A DNA stretch of 64,000 nt from Aedes albopictus (GCF_035046485.1 NC_085138.1:433491265-433555264); one strand, 5' to 3'. Counted from the stretch's first letter, positions 11,291 through 23,911 are shown. The notes: generated from the sequence alone by a model not told the origin. Numbers and translations: made by a program.

Positions 11291-11330
11291 GGACCACACT
11301 GAAGCTTCGCTCAAAGCTCATCCAGAACAA

Positions 11331-12969
11331 TCATCGATAATTTAAAGCTGTGACTAGATCCGGATCATCGCCCGCGACAGCAGTTTCTTATCTAAATCAC
11401 TTACTTTTTTGCTTGACCGGTGGTGGGTCCACCGCGTACCTCCCAAAGGACCAGTTGATCCTCGGTTCTCCTACCATCGCGCCGCTTAAATTAATATGAT
11501 TGTTATTGTGTCCATACATTCGTCGAGCTACGTGTGACCGCACACGGACCTGACTAACCATAACCACGACTACGATATCTACCGCGTAAATGATGATGAT
11601 GATGAAGATGACGATAACGGCTTCTGCGCGCCTGCCGGCCCCGGTCGAGCCTAAGCCTAGATCCACTTGGGGCTGCCGGCTTTTGGCTGCACGACTGACA
11701 GACAGGCAGGTGAGCCGCCCCATATGTGTGAACGACGCGACGGCGGCGGTGGCGTGAAGAATCTCAGTCAGCGTGTTGGTGTTGTGATGAGGAAGATCCA
11801 AACGTGGCGATACTGGTTTCAGTTCGCACCCTTAGTTTCCTGTGAAAGATGAGCAAGAATGTGAACTCGAAATGGAATGGAGTCGCTGCAGCCGCCACCG
11901 CTTTGAGCGAAGAACGACGACGACGTGCTGTGATCAATTAAGGCGGAGGGCGAGATAAACCCTTTTAATTAATTGGGCGCGAATTTTTCGGGTTGATAAA
12001 GGGAGCAGTGGACGTGAACCGATTAGATGACTGTGAAATAGAGTTTCTTTCCTTAAAGAAAGTTGAACGTGGAATGAAAAATGTACTCAGAGACTACAAA
12101 AGCAACCTACTCTATAGGCCAATGTTTTCCTCATCCGATTTCAATGCGTTAACAAAAGGACTTCCAACAAAGACACAATTGTGGGCGATAAAATTGCCGC
12201 GACCCCTGCTATGAAACTCTTACGAGCGCAGCTCTCTTTGGCGAGGATCTCACGATGGACCAATAAACACGAAGCATCCATTACGACCGACGACAACCGA
12301 CCCAACAGTAACAGTTAGTAAACGACAAAGTAGGGGACAACCGATTTGTTTCTCCCGTTACGCAGAATGATGGTTTTAATTACGAGGACGAATCCCAACG
12401 AATAGACCAACGAGGGACGATTAACCTACTAACTTTGAAATAGTACCGCGTGCGTTGCGTGTGCCTCCGAACGACGGCGACATCGACGACGGGTCCTTCT
12501 TCCTAAGATGGACCGGCTACGACAACGGCGAGACAGAATTCCTTATGTCCCCTGGTTGTTGGACATTGCTGGTCCCACATAACGAGTGGTAATTATCCGC
12601 AAATATGTCGTTATTGTCGTCTTGGCCGGTTGGATGGTGGTGCGATTCTTGCTAAGGCCTCCTCCAAAAGAGGCAATCAGCAGAAGCGAGACACGGTGTC
12701 AGTGCGCTGCTCTGACGAGGAAGGATTCTTCGAATATCACTCCCCGAGTGCAAATATAATGACAATCGGTGGAACGCGTTGTTGCCAGCGGGGATGATTG
12801 GTGCAGAATGTTTCACAGAGTCTGAAAATGAAGTCCTCTGGTATGCGTTCCACTATTAATCGATGGGAAATAAGGTGTAAATTAAGGTACCGTTGAGGTA
12901 AATTCACAAAAACCCGGGCCTTATTTCGCAAAAATTGTAAATGTTAAAAGTTCTACATTCTACTAGAAG
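11331..12969. other. GC-richer non-repetitive island, no gene recognised
   Basis: After the LINE there are about 1.6 kb without visible repeats. It has balanced composition, CG dinucleotides, a (GAT)n tract near 11590 and small open frames, the largest 134 codons on the minus strand with no recognisable motif. It stands out from the AT-rich satellites around it. It may contain conserved regulatory DNA or an unrecognised exon; nothing in the sequence decides this. Confidence 0.4.
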
Positions 12970-13158
12970 TGGCGTTTCCCTTACCTCAAATCTACCTGTT
13001 CAACAAATGTAAATTCATATATTTTCTCAACAAATAAGCATGCAACTTGTAGAAAATGACGAGAATAGCCGTTCCCATCCATTTTCAGAACCTGAACTCT
13101 TCGCAATTTCAAGTTTTAGGGTCGTTGAACAGGTAAAAAGTGAGGTTACGAGACGCCA
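12970..13158. mobile_element. 189-bp MITE-like inverted-repeat element
   Basis: The left end TGGCGTTTCCCTTACCTCAA with CTACCTGTTCAAC is matched in inverse by GTTGAACAGGTAAAAAG then GAGGTTACGAGACGCCA at the right end. The imperfect inverted arms are ~35 bp. The loop is AT-rich. No clear duplication is seen, so the exact ends are uncertain. Confidence 0.55.
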
Positions 13159-13189
13159 TTGCATTCTAAAATGATCGTTTTAGCTAAAG

Positions 13190-14560
13190 AAAGCTTCCTC
13201 TAGCAGTTGCATCTGGGATTCCTTTAGACGCTCCCTCTGGAATTCCTCATGGAATTCTTTTCGAGATTACTCCGGGAATGCCTTACGAGACTCTTCCAGG
13301 AATTTCTTCCGAGAAGTTTATTCCGGAGTTTTTTAAATAGTTTCTAACGAGTTTTTCTAAAAGTTTATTCCGGGATTACTTCAGGAACTTCTTTCGGGAT
13401 TCCTCCATGCATTTGAAGAACTTCTTTGGAATAATTTCTTGGATAAACTCCTAGAGGAATCCTGAAAACATGTTTGTTAGGAATCTTGGAAACTCCTGTG
13501 AAAATCTAGGAATTCCTGAAGAAATCCCAGAATAAATTTCCGAAGAAATCTTGAAAAGTATTCTTGAAGGAATCCTGTAAGGAAAATTTGCAGCAGGCAT
13601 CGAAAAGAACTCCTGCAGAATTCTTTGAAGGAAGTTTTGAAACAACCAATGGAAAGAACACCTGAAAAATCCCATGAGATACTCGTGGAAGAATCCCATA
13701 CGCTATTTCTGGAGGAATTTATAGGAATCTCGAAGAGAATTCATGGAGATATCCCGGGAGGAATTCTTGAAGGAATCGTGGAAGGAATTCCTGTAGGGAT
13801 CCCGTACTTTCTAGATTTCTTTAGAAATATCTTCCGGGATTTCTCTAGGAATTCCGAGATTTTCACAGGAGTTGGAAGTTCCCACCAATATAAAAAAATG
13901 TTTACAAGATTCCTCTAGTAGTTTATTCCAGAAATTTTGCTTAAGTTTTCCAAACCCGGTAGGAATTCCTTGAGGAATCTCGGAAGGAAATCCCGGATAA
14001 TTTCAGGAAGAAATTCCTAGAGGAATTCTGCAGGAATTCCTGGAGGAATCCCGAAAGGAATTTCTGGAAGAGTCCCGGAGGGAACTTCTGAAGAAATCGC
14101 AGCAGCAACCACCATCGAGAGAACACTACACAACCGCCAGAGGGGTTTGGAAGGGAGTCCTGGAGAAATTCCGGAAGAAATTTCTGGAGGAGCCCCGGAA
14201 GGAGTTCCTGAATGAGGTCTGGAGGGAATTTCTGGAGGAATCCCGGAAGGAATTGGTGAAGGAATCCTGGATGGAAGGACTCTAGGAAGAATTCTTGGAT
14301 AAATCGTGGAAGGAATTCCTGAAGGAATCCCGAGAGATTTTTAGAAGAACCCCGGAGGAAACTCTGAACCAGCAACTGCTAGAGGACTCTGGGAAGGAAT
14401 TCGTGTCATTCCGAATACGGTAGGGAATTCCTGGAAAAACCCCGGTAGGAATTCCTGGGGGAATCCCAGAAGTAATTCCAGGAGGAGTCCCGGAAAGAAT
14501 TCCTGGAGGAATCCCGAAAGGAACTCCTTGAGAAATCTCTGAAGGAATTCTTATATAACA
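13190..14560. repeat. GGAATTCC-type satellite block
   Basis: Repeats in both orientations: 13190-13450 reads as TTCCTCCGGGAATT-like units and 13450-14560 as GGAATTCCTGGAGGAATCCCGG. The orientation switch near 13430-13460 is notable. Open frames on both strands, up to 144 codons, are translations of the repeat. A 40-bp foreign stretch near 14100-14140 interrupts the array. Confidence 0.8.
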
Positions 14561-14599
14561 ACTATATATTTTCTACTTGCATCGTTTCGATCCTTGAAA

Positions 14600-15000
14600 A
14601 CACGAAAAATCATGTACCCGCGAAAGACCATTCTAGAAATCTGGCCGCTCATATATTCTTGTTAAAACACGTACTGAAAGTGTAAATGTGTAGATCGTAA
14701 CGAGAGCCGCTATTTCATCATCCTTTCAGGAAAGATCATGTGTAATTTTTGGTAGGCCCTGGGCTATAAAAGAGGAAGATCAATAAAGACGACAGTCAGT
14801 TTTGTTTTTGGACTCTACACTGGATACCTCCCGGATTAGTATTTTCTACTCAAATTCCTTTGATCCTGAACTTGCACTTGCGAAGCTTAAATTATTCTGA
14901 TCACTTGATTGTATAATTCAATCCTTCAAAAGTGTTGATACTTAGAATCGTGGAAGTCAAAATCATTTTTCTCACTCTGGTAAGCCAAGGTTCCGAATGC
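14600..15000 (+). promoter_or_regulatory. LTR-like promoter segment: TATA box, AATAAA, initiator
   Basis: At 14765-14771 there is TATAAAA, followed by AATAAA at about 14783 and an arthropod-type initiator TCAGT at 14796-14800, 33 bp downstream of the TATA box. Close packing of TATA, poly-A signal and initiator is typical of insect LTRs. No second copy, primer-binding site or coding region was seen, so this could be a solo LTR fragment or an isolated core promoter. Confidence 0.4.
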
Positions 15001-15869
15001 GAGCAACGTTGGCATGAGTCTAGAAAGGCCTAAATACTATCACACACGATTTGGACGTTCGATTTTAACTATTTTCCTTCTTGAACCTCCTACCCAGAGT
15101 GAGTAGTATCGGTGTTCGAAAGTAACGCGTTTCGTCTAGTCTGTTGGTTGGCACGCACGGAATGTAATACCGCATCCCTTCGAAATGGTACCGTGAAACG
15201 ATTGTGGGTTTCGTCATCCCTGATCATCGTCGATTCATCATCGCCATAGCTGTGGACAAGAGTGTTGCTGGATACAGTAAGTATTTGGTCTAGTCTCACC
15301 GCAAGAGGAACACCACACCCCGATCGTGCTGCCAATTGGAAGATTGCGCCCCGATGCCAACGCCAACATTCGGTGGCTCCAGAGAGGAGTAGCTACTGCC
15401 ACCAACACCGTCATTTTCCGATTTTTTTTTCTATTCCCAAAAACTTTCAAATTCATAAAGATGATTTCTGGTATCTAGTCGGAACCTGACCGGCCGTCTA
15501 CTACATTTACGTACAATTCTGTCAATTTAAATCCGTGTCTTAAGGCCAACTGGTCCTTCATGGGACCTAAACTTCTCAAAAATTGTGTGAGGGTTCAAAA
15601 AACATGTGTTTTTTCGGCGAAAAAATATTCGATTCTTAAAAAAGCGCTTATTTGCTCCACTCAGTATTGCAATATTCCTACTCGTCTTTGAGTCATGTAC
15701 AAAAAACTACCGAAAATGAGAATATTGCTCTTTTTCAGATCCCAAACATACTCTATGTTGCCCAAAAGCTTATAAACGAGTGAGGATATTGAAATTATTA
15801 GCACATTATTCACATTTCGAAGCATTTTTTTATTTTTTGTGTGGTTTTTATTATTTTGTGTGAGTAGTC
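15000..15869. other. Repeat-poor stretch, no gene recognised
   Basis: GC-richer from 15090 to 15480, with small overlapping frames on both strands (up to 81 codons) lacking known motifs, then AT-rich to the next satellite. It may be interior sequence of the LTR-like element just upstream, but no gag motif is visible. Confidence 0.35.
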
Positions 15870-17560
15870 TCGGCAGCAACTTCCGGAGAAATCTTGGAAA
15901 CTCAGAAACTCAGAAGAAACTCCTGGAAAATCCTGAAATTGTTTAATCCCCGAAGGGAATTCTTTGAAAAATCCTTGTAGAATCGCCCAGAAGAATCTAG
16001 CAAGGAGCACCAGCAAGAGTTTTGGAAGGCACTTCTGCAAGAATCCTGAAATGAGCATCTGAGAAAATAATCACAATTAATGAAAACGGCAAAAAAGAAA
16101 AAAAAACGGCAACGGTAGGACGTACTAAACTTGTTGCCGTTGCCGCATGGTGCAATGCGAAGCTGTAGAGAGATTCTATGAGGAATGTTTCCCTCTGGAA
16201 TTGATTTGATCATTGCAAGTTGATTTTTTCTATGAGTTTCTGGGAATTTCGGCTCGATACACAAATAAAAAAAACTATACATCAAAGCAAATGAGTAGAA
16301 GAAAAATCAGAATATTTCTGGTGCATTTTTACTTGGAAAATTAAAATTCCAAATTTCTGGCACTCATGAATTCCTTCCTATAGGTAAATACCGGAAGCCT
16401 GGCTATATGACTGTTCATGTACACGAACATAACAGTTTTTGGAGGGTAACTTAGAGGAAATTCTTGACCGAATTCTCAAAGAAATTAGTGAGAAATCATT
16501 GATTAAAAAATAGTTTCCATAGAGGTACGAAATATGCTGAGAAAATTTCCAGCGAAATTTGCTGCAAAATTAATGTTGTTTCCGTTCTTTGATTTAAAAA
16601 AAAAATCAGCGAAATTCTTCTAAAGATATTCTGGAGAAATTTATAGTTAAATTCTTGTAGAAATTAACAAAATATCTTAAAACTATCATTAAAGGTTATC
16701 TTAAAGAATCATAAAAACATTAACGTGGAAACATCGGAGTTTTTGCTGCATCCTTAGAGATATCTAAGATGGAAAATCTGTGAAGCAATTTCTGGTATAC
16801 AGAAAGCTGATATTTCTGAGAGAATTCCTGGAGTATGGCAATGGTAGAGGAATAGTTAACAAAAATATGAAGGCAATTTCAAACTTTCTTTAAAGCATTA
16901 TTTAAGAACTTCTTTGAGCATTTCTTGAATGATTTCCTAAATTTTCATGGAGGAATCATTGCAGCATTTCCTGAAAGTCTTCTGGGGAAACCTACTTATG
17001 CTGAATTATTGGAAGATTTTTTTTCCAAGGATATTCAAATTCTCAGGGAAACTTCTCGAATTCTCGGAGAAATTCATGGAGCAATTGCCAAAGAAAATAC
17101 TGAGAATTCCAAGAGATTTTCCGGAGATTCGCTTGAAAAAATGACTGAAGCTCGTTTCGAAGAAAATCCTGGAGCAATGCAGATAAAAAATCTGGGTTAT
17201 TTCTGATGTAATACAAAAAATGTCTTCAAAGGAATTCCTGGTAAAATCCACGTTTGAGTATTTTAGAACTTCAATAGCTTTATTTTGAGAAATCATTCAA
17301 TTTCTTGGATTAATCATCAGGCAAATTTAAAAGGCAATTCATTGAGGAAGCGCAAGATTATTTTTCGGGGAAATTCCTATAAAACCCTTCGTTAAATTGT
17401 CAATGAAAATTTTGAGATTTTTTTTCACAGAAATGTCTGAAGTAACTTTTTAGCAAAAATACTGGAAAGCTTTTTGAGAATTTCCATAGTAATTTTCGGA
17501 TAAATTTCTCAATCATTACTACAGAAGATGGTTTTAAAGAAATTGCTGTGAAAATTTCGA
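15870..17560. repeat. Diverged GGAATTCC-type satellite
   Basis: A short block at 15870-16060 and a longer, AT-rich and strongly decayed block at 16440-17560 (units such as gagaaattcttgg and ggagaaattcatggagc). The sequence between them (16070-16430) has a tract of A-rich DNA and nothing recognisable. Frames of up to 127 codons are repeat translations. Confidence 0.65.
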
Positions 17561-17799
17561 TAGAAAATCTCAGAAATCATTGTAAAAACCCACACTTCAA
17601 ATTCATCAGAACTTTTAATAAATCCTACCGTAAATCTTGTATGTAGTATTTCCCACTTGAATATTATCCAGATTCATATCAGAATCTCAGCTGGGAATTT
17701 CATTGTTTTATGAACCCTCCAACGCCCAAATAGGAACCATTAGTGTTACAGTATTTTTTAAAGGAGGTTAAAGAAGGTACAATAGAAATGTTATTTTCA

Positions 17800-18260
17800 C
17801 CGAACCGGTTCATTTTATCGGTTCACTTTTGAACCGGTAAATTTATTTATTTTAATGGAAGATTAAATTTATAAATTATTATTATTACTTGAATAGATTT
17901 TCAGTCTTAGGCTGGCCCATCTCTTCGTTCCTATGAATAAAATAAGTGGTTGTGAAAACCGGTAAAATAAAGAATTTCATCCCACAAGTATTTTGCTGAT
18001 GTTATACATATTATGATGTTAAAATAACGGAAACACCTTTTTTTAACCGGTTCGTTTAACCGATTAATATTTAAATCGATGGAAATGACAGCATTGTCTC
18101 GCTTGGGGATCGTTAGAGTTCTATATTTACTATTTATGTCTATAATTCCAGAAAAAAAAAACAAAATAAATGGATCAGAAATCCGGTTCGCTAAATCGGT
18201 TCATTTTTGAGCCGTTAAAATCATGAATTTTATGCCGTTAGCATTATTCTGATGTTTTGT
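17800..18260. repeat. Degenerate repeats rich in AACCGGTT motifs
   Basis: Three diverged copies of a segment containing AACCGGTTCRTTTWAYCGRTT, followed by a CCGGTAAAAT spacer and a GATGTTNTNNNTATT tail, near 17808, 18038 and 18183. The AACCGGTT core is itself palindromic, and AACCGGTT-like sites resemble Grainyhead/CP2-type binding motifs. That similarity is suggestive only. Confidence 0.5.
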
Positions 18261-18837
18261 GTATTTTACAATAATAAAACAATGATCATTCAACAAGAAA
18301 CATGATTCTGGGATCCGTGGTTCATCAAAACGATTATTTTTTGGTCCGATTTCATAATTGATTTGATGAACGATTGAACATAGGGAAAGAATCAGTGATT
18401 AAGAAAACAGATAAACTTGTGAACCGAATAAAAAGATAAGAATGATGTGGAATGTTATGGAAATTATTATTTTAAAAGAAAGCATAAACCATTGAAATAC
18501 ATGAAGCTAATGCAGATATAATCAGAATGTAGATATGTTAAAAATACTGCAGTTCTACGCATAATTATCCCATGTTTTTGGGAATCCCATATAAGATGAG
18601 ACAATTATGCGTAGAACGGCAGAATAATGGTTCGGGATTTTTCCTGAACAGTTTTAAAAAGATTGTACCAAAAAGGAGAAGAATTAGATGATTGCATTAG
18701 ATCCATCTAAGCTATCAATCAGTGATTACCATAAATCAACCAATTTCATAATCTTGTTTGCTCGTTTGACTCAGCCTTCAATTTTGATTGACCGCTCCTC
18801 ATTCTTAAACCCAATTGCTAAAATTTGACGTTGATTA
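18260..18837. other. AT-rich sequence with a short inverted-repeat element at 18547-18622
   Basis: The hairpin has arms ctgcagttctacgcataatt and its inverse (aattatgcgtagaacggcag), about 26 bp each with few mismatches around a ~22-nt loop. It could be a MITE remnant or the two ends of a larger deleted element. Nothing recognisable is seen in the rest. Confidence 0.5.
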
Positions 18838-19514
18838 CACTAGTTTACAAAATAAAACGAAAGTCGTGAACTTCTGTCAACGACCTAAATTTTCGAAGCA
18901 TAATTTAGCGCTGATTTCGAAACCGTGCTTCAAAAAATTTATAGTAGAACAGTTTTTGAGTTTTGGCTCAATATCGAGTTTTACAACTTTTTAAAATATG
19001 GAATTTACTAAAATTCAAATATCTTGCGTTTTGTTCAACCAAGTTTTAATCTTTTTCCATGAAATAAAAGCTGAATATAATACCATTCGATCATCTGAAT
19101 GCAGGTTTTGCGTCAGATTGATGAAATTCAAGATATAGGCGAGATTTGGGGACGATCTCCTTAAATTTTTGCTAAATTTCCAAAAATATATGAAGAAATA
19201 TATTTTTTTCAATAAGAAAAAAACAATTTAAAATTTTTTTCTCAACGATTATTTGACATATCATATGTAGGCAAGATACAGTAAAAAATTCAGCTCAATC
19301 GGATCATTAATTACGGAGAACCAGATGTGTGAAGTGGGCGACTTTGCTTAAAAATAGAACAAAAATCGATTTCAAATCATCAGCCTTGTATGGAAAGTCG
19401 AAAAAATTTCCGCTCTACTGTAATTTTTTTCCTTCGCGTCTTCGAACTCAGGGCATGATTCTACGCCAAAAACGATCATCAGCTTACCGAGTTCAAAAAT
19501 GCTGTAAACTAGTG
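18838..19514 (+). mobile_element. 677-bp MITE, copy 1
   Basis: Starts CACTAGTTTACAAAATAAAACG and ends TGCTGTAAACTAGTG. The terminal inverted repeat is about 12 bp (CACTAGTTTACA). The flanks are TTA on both sides (18835-18837, 19515-19517). It shares its whole length with copies at 22139, 55900 and 58580, and all four measure 677 bp by my count. There is no coding capacity. The 3-bp TTA duplication is compatible with PIF/Harbinger-type elements, but the ends are not diagnostic. This is the most diverged of the four copies. Confidence 0.9.
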
Positions 19515-19519
19515 TTAGC

Positions 19520-21236
19520 AATCCTGTAATTGAAATCTCTGCCATCCGTCCCCTGCAAACCAGCTGGGTGATCGTCGTCATCGGTAGTCCCTCCTGACCG
19601 AACAAAACCAATTAATATCAATCCATTCGGCAACTTGGCACCCCCATGCACTGAGTAGTCACCCATCGGGGTCCCGGTAGTAGCGAGCGATAATCAAAGT
19701 AGTTTCAACTTTATTGGAAGGTAATCACTTAGTCATGCCTTTCGTCCCCGGCGGAGCAAAGCTGGGCACCCCCACAGTGGCATTTATGGGTAACAACTGT
19801 CCATCTCGACTTTGGTGCGGCCTCCGGAACGGACCGGAGATCGAAGAAGGAAGCAGCATAGCCTATGTACGTTGGTATGCCCCAAACACCAAAGTGATCT
19901 ATCGCCATTCAACCATCAGCTGCAGACAACAATCAATGTCAAAATTTTAGAAGAGATTAACTATACATGTGTCCGGTGCCGGGTTGATGGCTGGAGCTTG
20001 GGAAACTTTTCGGAACGGCTCGCTCGGACGGTATCATAGCGCATATGGGGTACGGTGAGTCGTGCCACCCACACCGTTATGCGGAAAGGGTAGGGCACAG
20101 ATAGCTGGACGTATCTGACAGTATCTGATTTAGCTGTACTACCTATACCCGTTCTAAATTTATTCATTTTGATCATTTTCAATGAATCTGATATCACCAG
20201 AACCAGTTAGTTACCACTAACCGGTTACCACTGACAAATCAGTAGCAAAAATCTCACATATTTTCCACAAAAATCGAACCCGCAAAAACCACCATCACTT
20301 TCCCAAAAAAAACTTTTCGGCTCTGCCTCCCACAGGGAGAAATGGAGGTTAGCGGGCCACATATAGAACCAGTTGGGGAGCCGATGGATGCGATGACCAT
20401 CAAAACTACGCCCCACTCTTTCAATTTTGACTGACATGTACGGCAACAGCAGCAACAAATAACAAAAGGCATCAGAAAGGCCAACCACACATCAACGATA
20501 CCGAGCCCAGAGCCGAGAGCCGAGAGCCAACCCATCAGAGCAGCGCACACATCAGAAATCAAAAGCTCAGAACCATCGAGGCCTCGGTGTGTATCGCTCG
20601 GACTGACTCGCGTAGAAGCAGCCGAATGAATTGAGTTTGATAGATTTGACGTGATTACATTATCTCTAATTGATGCCACACGTCTATCAAAATTCAAAAT
20701 TAATTTTCTTTTTCCCCCGTACGGGCGCGGAGGCTGCCCATGTTTTGTGCGGTTCTTTGCGAGAGTGCCGTGACTTCCAGGTTCATTGTGGAAACCTGGA
20801 GCATGGTAGATAAAGTATAGTCCGGTAACGAAACTATTTAGGGGAAAGTCCAAGATTTGTTGTAGGGTAAGTTGTAGTCTTTTGAAAAAAAGTGTGGGAT
20901 GTATTATCTCAAGGACCCAGGTCCATTGTAGTAACTTTTACGGTTATACATTTCCGCCTTATAAGAGTCTCTTGGAAAGATGTTTTAATCATTTGTCCAT
21001 AGCTCATTTCAGAATCCTAATATTAAAAAGTAATGTACGGCAAACTTGTGGGGTAAATAGTGTGTGGGTGGATGCCATATTCTTACTCTCATATTTATGA
21101 AGTGCAAATATTAGTGCCACCAAATCAAACTATCAAATTGTTTCGATCGCTTAGTAAGAGTAGGTAATACTTGCACTCCCTCGCCGTAAATATCCCTTAA
21201 GATATTTTTTGAAAAAAAAAAACATGTAGAAATGCC
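19520..21236. other. Repeat-poor stretch, unsupported 199-codon frame on minus strand
   Basis: The longest frame here runs from 20853 to 20254 on the minus strand. Its N-terminal part is Ser/Arg/Asn-rich, the centre is hydrophobic with a Cys cluster (CCCCCR) from a CAG/AAC-type tract, and no domain is recognised. The base composition is not coding-like and there is no second supporting exon. I treat it as unsupported but record it as the longest non-repeat frame in the window. Confidence 0.35.
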
Positions 21237-21523
21237 TTAATATAAATCTGGGATGGTTCTTCCAAGAAATTCCTGGAAGAATCCAAGGAGCAATTCCTAA
21301 AGATATCATTAGAAGAAAACCTGGAGGAATTTATGAGCAAATACATAGTGGAATATTCGGAAGAATTCCTGAATAAATGTTTGTACGCATTTCTGGAGGA
21401 ATTCTTGCTTGAGAAAATGAAAAATGGGGGATTTTTTGCAGAAATGATTGAAGCCGTTCTTTCGGGAATTTCCAATGGAATCTTAGTTCGTAGCTCTAGA
21501 GAAATTCATGAAGGAGTTCGCGT
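21237..21523. repeat. GGAATTCC-type satellite block
   Basis: Units such as agaaattcctggaagaatcc and ggaggaatttatgagc over ~280 bp, ending just before the CCCAAGTAAC-ended element. Confidence 0.65.
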
Positions 21524-23145
21524 CCCAAGTAACATTTTAAGTTTTGTTCGGCTCTACAAGAGATCTTCATGATCAAATTTTTAAAACTTATAATAAAACT
21601 GATTTGTACATCAAAACCTCTTGATAACCCCTTTAAGAGCATCTTCCGGCTAAGTGGACCACTCTCGGAGAGGTTTTGCAAACCGCATTAGAAGTAGCAA
21701 TAAACCCGATTTAAAACCTAGCTGAGAAGTTTCCCATTCTCGATTGTTGTTGTTTTTTATCAACAAAACTATAACAGCTCAAGATGCAGAGAAGCTTCTT
21801 CGATGGCACGAAAAGCTCAGAAAGCGATCATTTTAAAGCAATATTTTAGTAGTAATTGTGTTGGTAGGCTTATGCGCATTCAATTTTACCGTGAATATTG
21901 GGGATGCAGAACCGTAAAATTAATGCGCTTCGAAAATAGTGAAAATTATCATCTTGGAATGAAATAAATCAGTTGGATAATTTAGTAAAACTATCGCGAA
22001 TCACAAGAAAACTCAGCAGAGATAGTTTATTTATGTGAGCTTCCATAACGGGCAAACTATCAATTCATTGCTACTTTGAGCAGAAATAACCTTTTTCCAT
22101 TCACGTTAGCTAATTCTTCAATTTGGCGACGGCCATAACACTAGTTTACAGCATTTTTGAACTCGGTAAGCTGATGATCATTTTTGGTGTAGAATCATGC
22201 CCTGAGTTCGAAAACGCCAAGGAAAAAAATTACAGTAGAGCGGAAATTTTTTCGACTTTCCATACAAGGTTGATGATTTGAAATCGATTTTTGTTCTATT
22301 TTTAAGCAAAGTCGCTCTCTTCAAACATCTCATTCTCCGTAATCAAGGCTTCGATTGAGCTGAAATTTTTACTGTAACTCGCCTACATTTGGTATGTCAA
22401 ATAAATGTCGAGAAAGAATTTTTAAGTTGTTTTTTTCTTATTGAAAAAAATACATTTCTTCAAAAAATCTTGGGAATTTTGCTTAAATTTTAGAAGATCG
22501 TCCCTAAAACTCGCCAATATCTTGAATTTCATCAATCTGACGTAAAACCTGTATTCAGATGATCGAATGGTATTGTATTCAGCTTTTAATTTATGGTAAA
22601 AGATTTAAAATTGGTTGAACAAAACGCAATATATTTGAATTTTATTAAGTTACATATTTTGAAAAGTTACAAAACTCGATATTGAGCTAAAACTCAAAAA
22701 CTGTTCTACTTTAAATTTTTTGAAGGTCGGTTTCGAAATCAGCACTAAATTGTGTTTCAAAAATTTTGGTCGTTGACAGAAGTTCACGACTTTCGTTTTA
22801 TTTTGTAAACTTGTGTAATCAGCGAAAATAACACGAAAGCAAGTTTACTTTTATGATGACCGCAAGAAACCTAGCAGTGTCGTAGTTTCTGCTTTTCCAC
22901 CAACAGATGTCGTTATTATTCGAACGGATCGCCATCTGTTGGGAGTTTTAACAGTTTAATTGTGGTAATAATGATTGCCAGAAGGTTTACATATACATAG
23001 GTTTATGCATATCTTCAAGTATACTATAAAACATTTCATCAATGGTTTTCATGAAAGCTTTATGACTGCGAGTTTTAATTATTGCTGTGATAAAACCCTA
23101 ATAAAAATCAAACAAAACCAACCAGCAATGGAATTGTTACTTGGG
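21524..23145. mobile_element. CCCAAGTAACA-ended element, with a nested MITE
   Basis: The left end cccaagtaacatttt and the right end aattgttacttggg form a ~11-bp terminal inverted repeat. Without the nested 677-bp MITE (22139-22815) and its duplicated TAA, the element is about 942 bp, close to the 930-bp element at 38223-39152 with the same ends. The interior is AT-rich and non-coding. Flanking GT/GT may be a 2-bp duplication but is not confirmed by the other copies. Confidence 0.65.
22139..22815 (-). mobile_element. 677-bp MITE, copy 2
   Basis: Reverse orientation of copy 1, from cactagtttacagc to ttttgtaaacttgtg, flanked by TAA on both sides (22136-22138, 22816-22818). It is nested inside the CCCAAGTAACA-ended element, so it inserted later. 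Confidence 0.9.
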
Positions 23146-23154
23146 GTAGGACGG

Positions 23155-23600
23155 AATATCTGAAGGAGTTTCTTTTGAAACCGTCATAGGAATTTCTGAT
23201 TTCAAATTTCTGATCTGATTTCGTGGGAGAATCTTTCAAAAAACACTGAAAGTATTCAAGGAGAAATTTCTGGAGAAAACCCGGGAGGATTTTCTTAAGA
23301 AATCTCTAATCCATGGGAAATTTTATGAAGGAATCATTCAAAGATTTCTAAAGTAATTCTTGAGAGTTTACTTTTAAGTTAATCCCAATTAAAGGAAGCT
23401 TTGTTAAAACTGAATTTTTAGCTTTCTGAAAGAATTTCTGGAGGAATCGGTAGAAAATTTTCCGAAAGAATCCCCGAGGGAAGTTCATGTAATGTTTTCA
23501 AAAGGAATACTTTAGAAAATTTTGAAAGGAATTTCAGAAGGAGACTGAAAGATTTTCTGAAGGATTCCATGCAAGGTTTTTATAAAGAATACCTGAAAAA
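23155..23600. repeat. GGAATTCC-type satellite block
   Basis: Units such as gaatttctggaggaatc and gaaaggaatttcagaaggag. The part from 23470 on is duplicated at 26152. Confidence 0.65.
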
Positions 23601-23911
23601 AAATGGATCTGTGCGGATTTTTTAAAAGAATTAATGAAAGAGTTATCAAGGCAGTTTAAAGATTTCATTTCATTTATTTATTTAAATAAGTTACATAACA
23701 CATTACATCTTTTTCATGGCCTTACAGAAAAACATCTTACAGAAGTCATCTTATTTAATATGACCTTATCCCAAGTAACAATTTTGATTTTATCGAAGTT
23801 TTTTAGCGATTGAAAAACCCTAAACATAAAACCATTTAAGCTGACTTTAAAGTCATCTCGAGTTCTAATATGCCTCCATAAGCCCACGTTCTGGCTAGTT
23901 GGCCCAGTCTT
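23470..23911 (+). repeat. Direct repeat, left copy (442 bp)
   Basis: Begins ATCCCCGAGGGAAG and ends TTGGCCCAGTCTT, and is nearly identical to 26152-26558. It contains the end of the satellite block, a LINE-like tail (ttatttaaataagttacat and neighbours, on the complement) and the left end of a CCCAAGTAACA element (23770 onward). The left flank continues the satellite naturally; the right flank changes abruptly to unrelated DNA. Confidence 0.85.

Larger units (their letters stand above)
8098..11330 (-). mobile_element. Degenerate RTE-clade (JAM1-like) LINE, split by a foldback
   Basis: On the minus strand, fragments run in the right order: endonuclease (about 11290-10930), linker (10930-10490), reverse transcriptase (10060-9565, continued at 8665-8560) and the C-terminal tail (8560-8100). 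The last 250 bp match a second 3' end at 29605-29850. RTE elements make an endonuclease-reverse transcriptase polyprotein and copy RNA by target-primed reverse transcription. Multiple stops and frame changes make this copy dead. It is interrupted by the foldback at 8675-9555. The order of parts and the C-terminal motif resemble RTE/JAM1 elements; clade assignment is by recognition. Confidence 0.85.

Noticed and set aside
20254..20853. 199-codon minus-strand frame as a gene
   Set aside because: No recognised domain, no conservation evidence, Cys run from a simple tract. Kept only as a note in the spacer entry.
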